Origin: Heterocephalus glaber
Lineage: Eukaryota; Chordata; Mammalia; Rodentia; Bathyergidae
Direction of reading: 5' to 3'
Length of the DNA: 64,000 bases
Assembly: GCF_000247695.1 (NCBI RefSeq)
Contig: NW_004624882.1
Coordinates: 94,663 to 158,662, forward strand
Position 1 is the stretch's first letter; the number at the start of each line of letters is the position of its first letter. Shown one piece after another: positions 37,545 through 47,342 of this stretch. The translations under genes were made by a program, and so were the position numbers. The notes under the pieces are model-generated. The model was not told the origin of the DNA, did no database searches, and was given only the letters and a program-made list of their open reading frames with translations.

Positions 37545-37900
37545 TAAGATTCCGAAGCCCCGGGTCCCACTTCAGTCCTCGCCCGAGTACCCAGCTCAGC
37601 CCAACAGCCGCTTCCTGGGACCAGGTCACCCTCCCTGCCCTCACTCCGCCCCACACTCCGCCCCGCGGAGCCGATTCCCAGTCCCAGTCCCTCCTCCAGC
37701 ATTGCGTAACCCTGAACGCGGACGTGACGTCCACGGCGTAGGCAGGACTTCCGGAGCGCCGCGGTCTCGAGCAATAGCACCCGCCCCCTCCCGCTAGATT
37801 TCTGTGTCCCCATGGAAAGCTTGGCCGCTGCTCGCCCACCGCCCAAGACCAGCAAGCGGCGTGCCCACGAGGTGACTTCGGGGACGGCTGGGTTTCTTTT
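37545..37900 (+). promoter_or_regulatory. GEMIN8: CpG-rich TATA-less promoter, probably of GEMIN8
   Basis: This is the only strongly CpG- and GC-rich stretch of the window. It has a CRE-like GTGACGTCC (37724-37732), an ETS-type ACTTCCGG (37747-37754) and a GC box-like CCGCCCCCTCCC (37781-37792). No TATA box is apparent. This is the layout of a housekeeping promoter and it lies about 8.1 kb upstream of the first coding GEMIN8 exon on the same strand. The transcription start cannot be placed exactly; 37755-37800 is plausible. Long reverse-strand frames here follow from high GC content. A bidirectional promoter is not excluded. Confidence 0.7.
37760..37871 (+). other. GEMIN8: Candidate GEMIN8 exon 1
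   Basis: Downstream of the promoter motifs, the best nearby splice donor is CACGAG|GTGACT, with the exon ending at 37871. The left end is a guess. An ATG at 37812 opens a 20-codon frame that reaches this donor in phase 0, so it could read into the next exon. Other donors are possible. Confidence 0.35.
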
Positions 37901-40446
37901 CGGGAGTGAGGAAGGAGCCAACAGCCTGAGGCCTGGCTTCTTCTGAGGCAGGCAGAACTGAAGTCTCAGTGGTCACGTTGTCGTTGTAATTAATCACCAT
38001 CAACCGGCGGCGAAAAGTAGGGGCCTCAGGCTCTGGAGAGTGCAAGTCTTTGCAGGTTAATTGTTACAGGAGACTAGTCCTAAAGGCTGTCAACTCTGTT
38101 GTGCTTTCGAATCACTGGAAGATCGTTAAGAGTTCCGGTGCCCGGGGCCCTTATCCCAGACCAGTTGAGTCCGAATTTCTAGTCGCCATGGGAATTTTTT
38201 TTTAAAGATTCTCATGTGGCTAGAATCACTGTTATTAGACTAATTCTATAGGTGAATTCAGATTTTTGCCCATCCTGCCCAATATCTAAATGGAAAATCA
38301 CTCAGGACACATCCTTAGAAGGATGTTTAGGATATTGGCCAGTCTGCCAAAAAGTAGGGGTTTTCTTTCTTTTCCCTTGCATTTTGACCTCTGTGGAAGG
38401 TCAGTTTTTAGTGGAAATTATTGTGAGAACATATGACCGTTGCGATCGTTGATACCTCTCACAGATTAAAGTGGAGAATGCCTTTGCCTAGTTTTCTTGT
38501 GTAGTGAGGTGGAGTTGAACCAGTGGCCAGTGAAGTGCCTCTTACCTCTAAAATCCTGAGATTCCCATAGTACAGTTCAGATGGTCCTGAAAATTTCTGT
38601 TTTTTCAGAAATGATTGTTAAATTTGTTTCAAAGGCTAGGTTCAGTATTCAGCTGTTTTTTACGTTAAGTCAGAACGTTTGAAAAATCTAAAGATTAAAT
38701 ACACAAACAACACTTAAGAGTTACTACTCTCATGACTTGTGGGATTAGGGATATCCTTTAAAAATACATATTTTACTAATATGATCTACCAGAGTAACTA
38801 TCCCTTTGGGTTAGGAGTATAAACAGAAACCATGTATTTCAGAAGATTGTTAGTACTGTCAGATAAGCATAAGTGAAGGCAAGTTCACAGTAAAATGTAT
38901 AAATCCCCTTTTTATGTTCAGTGCCTTCCTGGGGAAAGTATGCAAACTAAAGTTCCAGAGAGACATTTTCATTCTAGAGCTATTTTATGGACAGTGAAGA
39001 ATTATTTTGTGTTTGTTAGGATCCAACATTTAGGATAGGTTGAGGTGAGTTTGGGGGAAAACTGAACAACCAAAGCTACAGTAAAGGTTGGAAAATTTAC
39101 AAAGGAGGGACAGAACTCTTAAAACTACTTCCCTTTCCTACAATAGGAGATCCACAGAATAGTTGGACAGATGAGTACAGAATGGAACTATAGATGGTTA
39201 AAGGGCAGATGAATTAAAAATATCTTGAAAAGATGCTAATGTATTTAAACATTCACTTTCTGAAAAGATTTTGGGCATTATAGAGTAGAAATGGGAGGAG
39301 AGAATGTTATTAAGATACAGCATACAATCTCAACAATTTCAGCAGCATCCAAGGCCAAAAACAAATTAACTTTTTTTTTCCCCTGGGAGGAAAATGGGAA
39401 ATTTAAAAGTAATAAAATGTAGAATCTGTGCCTACAAGTAATTAAGTACCCAAATGTGTGAGGTGTGGTGAATGTTGTATCAATTTAGAAAAGAGAGACA
39501 TTAACATGGAATTACCATGATTATGTTTATAGAAGAACTAAAACTTGAAATAAAATTCTGGAAGTGTAAAAGTGGCCTTAACCATTTCAGCTATTAAAGG
39601 TTTTGGCTAAGTATTCCCTTTAGTTTGCTTATCCAAGCCTTTTTGTTTATGGTCATGCTAGGTTTTACTGTATTTTGAAAGATATGCCTGCAGTAAAACA
39701 AACTCATGTGTTTCTTCTTTTGAACTCTGTTATCATTGTGTTGTTTTTAGTATCTCAATTTTCAGTTCTCCCATTGCCTCTTGAGTTCATGACTTAGAGG
39801 GTAATTTTGCTTTTTCATGGCCTCATAGTTCACTTCTGACTGGATACTAGTCACATGGGGACTCAGTGAACTTACAAATAAATCTGTTCACAAGTCCATC
39901 ACCCTTGCTGACAAGTTAAACAGTGCCCTGCTGTGTGTGGAATGTCATTTGTATGGAAAAAAAGAGAAGAATTGTTAAGTGAATCCTTTCAGTCTTCTTC
40001 CCTATGCCGTGCTTTCTTTAAGACAGTACTTATTGCAACATCCGGAAGAGTGTAAATTGGGGCTGGAGGTTGAGAATGAAAAGAGGTAAAAAATCAGTGT
40101 TTGGCTCCCTCACCCCTCAGCTTTAACAGTGGCAGTTATGACAAAAAGGTGAGGGCTTTCTGGTCATAGTAGCAGGCCTGTGTTCAGCAGAAAGATAGGG
40201 CTTGCTCTTCTATGGGTAGAAGAAGGCCCTTCAGACTTGTGTCATCTTTGATGTCCAAATAACTAAGCAGGGACCATGCAGAGCCACAGGAGGGAGCTCA
40301 TGAGGGCATCAAGCCGGATGAACATGCCAGCCTCGGCAGCCAGCTAGGCGGGGGACAAGGCTCCCCTAAGAGATGGGACAGGAAGCAGTGCTCTCCAAAA
40401 TCCCCCTTTGGTTATTTATAAAGTTAGTTGCCATTCCTACCAATCT
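37901..40446. other. GEMIN8 first intron, no repeats recognised
   Basis: Unique-looking sequence. No coding exon recognised. One AAG|GTGAGG donor-like site lies at about 40148-40156, with no convincing exon attached. Confidence 0.4.
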
Positions 40447-40760
40447 ATGTATTTTTTAAATTTGTATTAGTACGTGTATAGGGCACATGATGGTTACATT
40501 CACTGTGGGGAGTTAGTCCATGTATATAACGCGTCTTAATTCTTTGTTCACCTCCTTTCCCTCTGTTACCTCGCCTCCCATCTCTTGGTCCCCTTCCCTT
40601 TTGTGAAAGACATCTTCTCCAATATGATCAGCATTGCATGTACAGAGAGCTTTCCTAGAACCATATGTGACTCTATGTACTCATGTTACTCAGATTTCTC
40701 ACCATACCTTCATTTATTTTACTGTAGTCTCCAGTAGCCGCCTTCCTTTGCAGAGAAACA
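40447..40760 (-). mobile_element. L1 3' end fragment (reverse)
   Basis: On the reverse strand the order is an ORF2-distal region, a purine tract, 'gttatatacatggactaac', 'acgtactaatacaaattt' and an A-rich end. Confidence 0.7.
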
Positions 40761-40929
40761 CTGCATGGTGAGGCTCTTAATCACATACCAGACTATCTAG
40801 TTGGCTCCAAGAGCCAAGTCAGAGGGAACCTTTATCTGGAGTCACTCATTTAATGATTGACTTGCGTTTGCACGTTTTAATTTTCAGAATTCTAGTGGGA
40901 AAAGAAGTAAGATAGAAAAGAAAATCTAG

Positions 40930-41015
40930 GGCCAGGCATTCAGCTCAGTGGCACAGCGCCTGCCTGGCAAGCACAAGGTCCTGAGTTCGATCTTCAGTAC
41001 CAAAAAAAAAAAAAA

Positions 41016-41050
<35 letters not shown>
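40930..41050 (+). repeat. ID SINE with (GAAA)n tail
   Basis: A box-like 'cagctcagtgg', B box-like 'gttcgatct', an A run and then (GAAA)n. A perfect 10-bp duplication GAAAATCTAG flanks it (40920-40929 and 41051-41060), so insertion was recent. Confidence 0.95.
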
Positions 41051-41060
41051 GAAAATCTAG

Positions 41061-41894
41061 TTACAGAGTACACATTATAGTTTTGAGAGGAATTTGTGTT
41101 TTTATTTTATTTAGTTGCCACGACATCCTGGATCCTCTATTTGTAAGAATATACATGTGCACTAAAAAGAATATGTATGATGCCACTGCCTTTTGACAAA
41201 GCCACATTACTTACATGTGGAATTTTTTCGGTAACTTGATAGAAATAGTCACATTTTACCCACTGAAAATTATAGCACTCTTATCTGCTATTCTTCTTGT
41301 CTATTTATGCTTTTAAATGTGTCTTACAGAGCAAGCAGATTCACTGCAGCATAGATGCATTTTTTTAGAGAGACTATATGGGAAAATACATCATTCAAGA
41401 CTGGGAGGCTCAGTTTTGCCTGTAGGCCCCAGCAGTGTTTAGTGAATGACCTCAACCCTGTTTTTTTCCTTCCTCCTTTGGTGGTTGAAGACGGACAATG
41501 AATGGTCTCTGTACTTACCCTGGCTTGGCAGGGTGGTGACGATGGGCCATTGTGCTCACTGGGGAGGGCTGCGCCGTCTGTTTGTGGATCCTGGCCTTCC
41601 CTGACATTGCCAGTCTCTTCTCTCCGCTGCACTAGCCGCTAGGAGAAATGTCGCTGTTCAGCCGAGAGGGCTTGTACCATCAAAGTGGAGGCTCTTCTGG
41701 GAAGGTGGGAAGTGAAAGATAAGAGTGAGACCACTGAGAGGGCATCTGGTCTGCTGCAACCATCAGCTCTTCTCCTGGAGAGGTGGTGGCGTCAGAAAGT
41801 GTTGCTGGAATGCCTAGAATGATTTAACTTGGCTTTTCAGAAACCCGAGCATTCTTTTTAGACCCTTACACCCTCCGTGTGCAGAAAATAACCA
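41061..41894. other. GEMIN8 intron; possible small exon at 41636-41704
   Basis: A GC-richer patch at 41500-41720 has an acceptor-like ctcttctctccgctgcactag and, 69 bases on, a donor-like GGGAAG|GTGGGA. It could be an alternative untranslated exon, or chance. Confidence 0.25.
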
Positions 41895-42045
41895 GCTTTT
41901 AAAAGGGAGAGGAGAGTAGAAGTAAAAAGAATTCAGATGTGTTAGGAACATGTACCAACTTCCCACAAGGAGTATAATCATCATGCGCTGCAAACATGTA
42001 CTACTGAAAATTAAATAATAAAGTTTAAAGAAATAAAAGAGTTAA
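41895..42045 (+). mobile_element. L1 3' tail
   Basis: Purine tract, 'gtgttaggaacatgtacc', 'gcaaacatgtactactg' and an AATAATAAAG-like end. Confidence 0.65.
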
Positions 42046-42699
42046 CAGGATTCATTTGTAGAGAAGATCCTCGTCTTCCCTTGGGAGCTAACAGGAACTG
42101 ATTAACTGGCTGCTTAGCAGGAAGAACATGTATTCCTTCTGAAACGGAGATACTCAGGACTGCCCTGCATGTGTTCCTATCTAACGATGGCAGTTAGCGG
42201 GGTCCCCAACAGAAATCATGATAGGCACAGCCCATGTTTTCTAAGCCCTGTCCATTGATACTGTTTTGCAGAGGTTTGGGCTTGTTCGGAAATAAATCTT
42301 TAAATGTCTATGTAGGCCTTAGAGAAGTGGTGCAATTATATAGTCATGGAAACGTTTTCAAATGCCAAATATTAGGAACCGGTTGCCAAGATTGCTGTTG
42401 ATCATAATCTGTTTCCTTCTGCTGTCTTACTGGGAGCCTTAATAATTTACAGAATGTATGAGAATCACACCATTCCTCCACGGAAGTTCCAGGCCAGAAG
42501 TGAGGAGCAGTTAGGGTCCTCAGTGTGTCAAGGGCAGATTGTACAGCTTACTAATGTGTACACATAAAACGGGGTGGGTGAAAGATAGCTCGAAGCCTGG
42601 CTTTTCTACTTCCAGGGAGATAGAAATTGTTCTTACATATTTTTGAAGGGTAACTTGGTGTGTTTTTTCTAAAGCAAAAAAGAGTATGAATACTATTAT

Positions 42700-42775
42700 G
42701 AAAAAGATAATATGTGGCCCACAAGCCTAAAATTTTTACTATCTGGACCTTTAGAGAAAAAAAATTGCTGGCATA
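42700..42775. repeat. hAT-type relic end
   Basis: 'tgtggcccacaagcctaaaat' and 'tttactatctggacctttag' match the end of a common nonautonomous hAT family. The same family appears in the opposite orientation at 59240-59385. Confidence 0.55.
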
Positions 42776-44815
42776 AAATAATGAGTAATACTGGAAATAC
42801 TGAGCCTAATAATAATTATAAAGCTCTGTGAAAGTTGCTATTCCTTTAGACATATTTTTCTATACTTTTATCTCATTGGATTTTTGAGAGATGGACTTGT
42901 ATATTCAAATCAGTGATTCAAGTAATCAAAATATATGGTGGCTGTTTAAATTAAAAATACTTATTACATTAAAAAGCACAGTGCCATTAATCCCCCTCAC
43001 TTTGAACACACTTATCCCACCATTCTTGCCACTTTCTGAAGCAGCTCTGAAAGACCTCTCGTGTGTCTTTACGAGGTGTGATCATAACTATGGTGAATGC
43101 TGCTGCCTTGTATCGTATAGATGGTGGACAGCCTGGGCTGCACCTGAACTGCCCTGGGTCAGAAAGCTTGGAACTGGCTTTCTTCAGTCATCTCCGCGGG
43201 TTTCCCTGGCTTCTTTCTTGCAAAGCTACTCCAAGTGAGCATGGGGTGATCTCTGCAGCAGTGTACCATGGCAGCCCTTATACCAAGTTCTTTGTTGACC
43301 CAGAGTCATCAGCAACCTCTCCTCAAATTGGGGGTCCTTCCCTCTTTTTAATCACAGCCATTGACATTTGAGCAGCCAGGAGAACATCACGAATGATTCT
43401 GGAACCCCTTCAACAGGCATCTACTTCATCACACACACCTAAACCTCTGGCTCCGCCAAACGAGCCTCTCTCAGCCACCCTGTGGATTTTCAGAATGTGG
43501 GTGCTGCCACCTGTAGTGCCAGGCTGGATTTCCCACGGATAGTAACGGTGGGATTGGGTCCACAGCAGTGTTCTGGCACAGCAGTGTTTATTACAGCTGT
43601 GAGCCTATCAGACTTCCCAGTCCGGGATGACTGACCTACTTCCAGCTAGGCATAGTGACTTCTAAGGCACAGCAAGAGGTCTGGATTCCAAACTTTAAAT
43701 TTTCAGAAGCCACACAGATGTCTCCTACACTGTTCTGATTTAATTCTTGTGCTACTTGTTAAACTGTACAAAATTTGATTAGGACACACATGGAGTTCGC
43801 TTTAATGTCATTATGCACAGCAGGCTCTCAGAAATCTATTCAGATTTCAGTGTTAGAAATACGAAACCTGGCTCTAGTGAATTAGCCACTTAAAGGCAGC
43901 ACCTTCCAGTTTAGAACTCAAGTACGTACTGATTCCTGCCATTATTTATTTTGTGCTTGCTGCATTTGTTTGTGTGGTAAGGCACCTAAATATTAACTGT
44001 ATTATATTTCTTCAGTAGCCTGGAAAGCACATAACAGTTAGATAGATTTTCAGATAGTTATTCATGTTTTAAACCTTTAAGTTATACCTTGAAGGTAATG
44101 TGAACTGAATTTATACCTTCCAGTGCATTTGGTAACTTTTTTCCCATTTATATTCACTGCAATTGTGCATATTCCTGAATTTAGGATAGGAAACAGGAGG
44201 TACTGCCTGTATTTAAGATAAATTTTCAAGTCATATCAGCCTTCTTAGAAAGGACTCCATCAGCATCTAATTTCCAAAGCTTCAAAACCTGAATAGCTAT
44301 TTGCTTGGCATTGCGTTGTTAGGGGTTCTATCTCATAAAAGCTTAAATGTGCATGCTTTTTAGGATATTATTTTTGTTTAATTCTTGTTTAAGTACATTC
44401 TGGTGTGGGCTGGCATTTAGTAGCTCTGAAATTTTGAACAGGAGGAAAACTAAGTCTATTTAAATAGATTATAAACTGTATACAGCTTCAGATTAAACTT
44501 TACTTTTAGGTATTTCATTCAGTGAGTCAGTTAGTCAGGGTAAGTAGGTAGGTGGAAAAAGAGTAAATCCTGGCAGAGTAGTGCTGTTTGGCAGGACAGT
44601 CTGTGTCACACTTCAGGAAAGTTTGCAATAGTAGAATAGTTTCTTCTTCTGCAGAGAGACAGGAAGGACAGTTAGGCCAGGTGACTGTGATGGCACTCAC
44701 TGTCTGAAATCAAAACCAAGTCAACCTAAACCCAAACAGGGCCCTTTTGCGGAACTTAAAGCCCCAAGCACACTTGAGCCTAGAAAGATGTTTTTGTTTA
44801 AAGAGGCTTCTGCAA
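42776..44815. other. GEMIN8 intron with unexplained GC-richer block
   Basis: About 42990-43640 is GC-richer than its surroundings. It has two overlapping open frames (42891-43238, 115 codons; 43063-43371, 102 codons) with no recognisable domain. No transposon family is recognised here. The remainder is ordinary intron. Confidence 0.3.
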
Positions 44816-45573
44816 AGCTGGCTGTGGTGGCACACATTTGTAATCCCAGCTACTGAGGAAGCTGAGGCAAGAGAATTACATGTTCAAGCCCAGCTGGACA
44901 GCTTAGCTAGACCTTGTCTCAAAATAAAAAATAAAGGCTGGGGATTTAGCTCAGTGCCACTGCGCCTGCCTTGCAAGCACAAGGCCCTGAGTTTGATCCC
45001 CGGTACAATCAATCAATCAATAAATAAGTAAGTAAATGAATGGCTGGAGGTATAACTCAGTGTGAAGGTCCTGGGTTCAGTCCCTAAATAAATAAATAAA
45101 TAAATGGCTGGAGGTATAACTCAGTGTNNNNNNNNNNNNNNNNNNNNNNNNNNNNNNNNNNNNNNNNNNNNNNNNNNNNNNNNNNNNNNNNNNNNNNNNN
45201 NNNNNNNNNNNNNNNNNNNNNNNNNNNNNNNNNNNNNNNNNNNNNNNNNNNNNNNNNNNNNNNNNNNNNNNNNNNNNNNNNNNNNNNNNNNNNNNNNNNN
45301 NNNNNNNNNNNNNNNNNNNNNNNNNNNNNNNNNNNNNNNNNNNNNNNNNNNNNNNNNNNNNNNNNNNGTATAACTCAGTGTGAAGGTCCTGGGTTCAGTC
45401 CCTAAATAAATAAATAAATGGCTGGAGGTATAACTCAGTGTGAAGGTCCTGGGTTCAGTCCCCAGTCCCAGAAACAAAAAGGTATAGGCTGGGGATGTAG
45501 CTCAGTAACAGAGTACTTACCTACCATGTGTGAGACCCTGAGTTCCATCCCCAGTACCGCAAAACAACAACTA
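44816..45573 (+). repeat. SINE multimer: B1-ID, ID-derived tandem array, ID
   Basis: The order is a B1 body (44816-44935), an ID body (44936-45005), (AATC)n/(AAAT)n, repeated truncated ID units, and a complete ID (45486-45573). The repeated units are ggctggaggtataactcag plus B-box end plus (AAAT)n. Their starts at 45042 and 45106 (64 apart) and at 45360 and 45420 (60 apart) flank a gap. One 12-bp duplication, AGGCTTCTGCAA, encloses the whole block (44804-44815 and 45574-45585). This implies one insertion event, with expansion before or after it. Some units lack the central ID segment. Confidence 0.85.
45128..45367. other. Assembly gap (240 N)
   Basis: The N run lies inside the ID-derived tandem array. 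True length and copy number are unknown. Confidence 1.
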
Positions 45574-46004
45574 AGGCTTCTGCAAGTCCCAAATCTAAGG
45601 CAATACCCAAAAGAGGTTTCCAGAGTTAATTTAAGTAGGCATCGACATGTGTTAAGGACTAGTAAATAAAGTAATAGTTGTAAAAATGTAGTTCATGTTC
45701 TGTATATCATTTTTGTGTAAACATACTAACTGCCAAATATTTATGTGGTTATAGTCATAGACTTTACTTGCAATAGGAAAACCAGTAATTTGTTTCAGTC
45801 ACTGAAACATGCCTTAAGGGATTGCCTCCTTTTCAGACCTTGAGATCATAACCCACGTGCCAGGGTCTCCTGGTGTGTTGCATGAAGACTTGGCATGGTA
45901 CTAGACAGAGGCAGCCTCTTAGGAATTGCTTTGCAAATTATAAAATAGCCATGAGTATCCCACAGCCATACTGATCAGATGTTCATACTGTGGTTCTTTC
46001 CTAG

Positions 46005-46049
46005 TTCGAGAGCCCATCTGGACTTCCACCATCAGAGATGACTGCAAAG
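46005..46049 (+). CDS. GEMIN8: GEMIN8 start-codon exon (coding 46038-46049)
   Basis: The exon follows a good acceptor (tggttctttcctag) and ends at a strong donor, AAG|GTAAGA. It supplies ATG ACT GCA AAG (Met-Thr-Ala-Lys), and the 3' junction is in phase 0. The next exon starts GCA TCA ACA TCA AAA, giving MTAK-ASTSK. This agrees with the known GEMIN8 N-terminus, where a short Met-Ala-rich lead precedes KASTSK. The start codon has a purine at -3. The eleven codons upstream within this exon are also open in the same frame, so a longer N-terminus is possible if exon 1 supplies an ATG. Placement of the start rests on family similarity. Confidence 0.85.
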
Positions 46050-46885
46050 GTAAGATTACCTTTTGTCTTATGAGTTCAAAAAAATTTAGTCTTTAAATTC
46101 TTGATGTTCTCATTCCATGATGGAGAAGATCAAACAAGTACAGGTTGAGCATCACAGATCCAAATATCCAGAATGATCCAAAATCCAAAACTTTTTGAGC
46201 TCTGACATGACCTTCAAAAGGTTTCAGATTTTGAAGCATTTCGCATTTTGGATTTTCAGATTAGACATGCTCAACCAGTGAAAGTGTATGCAAACGTTCC
46301 AAAATTTACAAGATGACTGAAAGTGAAATGCTTCTGGTTCCGGGCATTTTGGATAAGATGTATTCAGTCTGTACCTCAGAAAACTAAAAAAGCATCAAGT
46401 GTAATACTAAACATCTCTTGTCCCAGACATTGAAGGGTGGACTGGGCCAGCAGGTTAGTTTAGGGAGTAGAAGAGGAGGAACCAAAGGCTCTCACAGTCT
46501 TCAGTTAGAATTGACAGCCATTTCTAACTTGGAACTAGTAAAGATAGCCAAGATGATAAGCGTAGGACCTTTTATCTCCCCCTGCGTCTTATCTAAAAAT
46601 AATATTATTAGCATCTGTCCTCATTATAAGGCTCTGTAGCCTTAAACAAATTGTCTTGTGTGTAACTGATGTATACATACTCAGAGAGCAAGTGTGCGTA
46701 TACTGGGTTTCTGTGTCATGGTACAGACCTGTCTTTTTTACCTTTTTCAGCCCACTGGCATCCTCAGGAGAGTAGGGATCTAGTAGATTCTCAGTATATA
46801 TCCGTTGGTTAGTTGATGAGACATTGGAACATCTCTTAAGGATGAACTGTTTGGTGGCTGATCTGTGCTTGCCTTTATTTTGTAG
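46050..46885 (+). other. GEMIN8 short intron with palindromic DNA-element relic
   Basis: An 836-bp GT-AG intron. At 46141-46376 lies a relic of a nonautonomous DNA transposon: GGTTGAGCAT (46143-46152) pairs with ATGCTCAACC (46267-46276), and inner blocks 'ccaaaatccaaaac' and 'cattttggattttcag' are partly complementary. Confidence 0.7.
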
Positions 46886-47342
46886 GCATCAACATCAAAA
46901 GCTGCCATGTCTTGGTATTCTCATCCAGTATATGCAAGATACTGGCAACATTATCATCAAGTGATGGCTTGGATGCGAAACCACCAGGTCGCCTACAGGA
47001 AGGCTGTGGAAGCCTATTTCAGTTTCCCGTGGTACTTCCCAAATTCACTTTCACCCCAAGGCTCTTACGATAACAATGCTGGAGATCCTCAGTCCTACTA
47101 TGGCCATCGCATGGCCTGGCAGAACTCCCACTGCAGCTATTCCCATGACGGAAGGGCTGAGCAGCCTCTACGTGACAGTGGTAGGATCCAGCCCTCCACA
47201 AGAGAAGACCAAGCTTTGTTGGAAGAGGAGGAGGTCGAGATAGAGTCAGATGATGAGGTAGAATATGACCTGAGCAATATGGAAATCACTGATGAGCTCC
47301 GCCAGTACTTTGCCGTGACCGAGAGGCACAGAGAAGAGAGAC
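46886..47342 (+). CDS. GEMIN8: GEMIN8, main coding exon
   Basis: It encodes residues 5-156 and the first base of codon 157. The acceptor is gcctttattttgtag; the donor is GAGAGAC|GTAAGT. Recognition rests on the [16 protein letters not shown] motif (residues 14-29), the tyrosine- and tryptophan-rich segment after it, an acidic stretch (about 115-131, [16 protein letters not shown]), the [15 protein letters not shown] motif (132-146) and the start of a charged helix (TERHREER). GEMIN8 is a core SMN-complex protein that links SMN to the Gemin6-Gemin7-Unrip module. The complex loads Sm rings on U snRNAs in the cytoplasm and concentrates in nuclear gems/Cajal bodies. These roles are family knowledge. 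The frame is intact. An in-frame Met at residue 12 could be an alternative start. Confidence 0.95.

Noticed and set aside
37375..38045. Reverse-strand open frames of 83-154 codons in the CpG-rich region
   Set aside because: Long frames are expected by chance in GC-rich promoter DNA; no recognisable protein and no splice pattern.
45104..45477. Open frames across the N run
   Set aside because: They consist of unknown residues from an assembly gap and SINE repeats.
45042..45480. CRISPR-like array of regularly spaced repeats
   Set aside because: The units are ID SINE fragments joined by (AAAT)n without unique spacers, in mammalian DNA.
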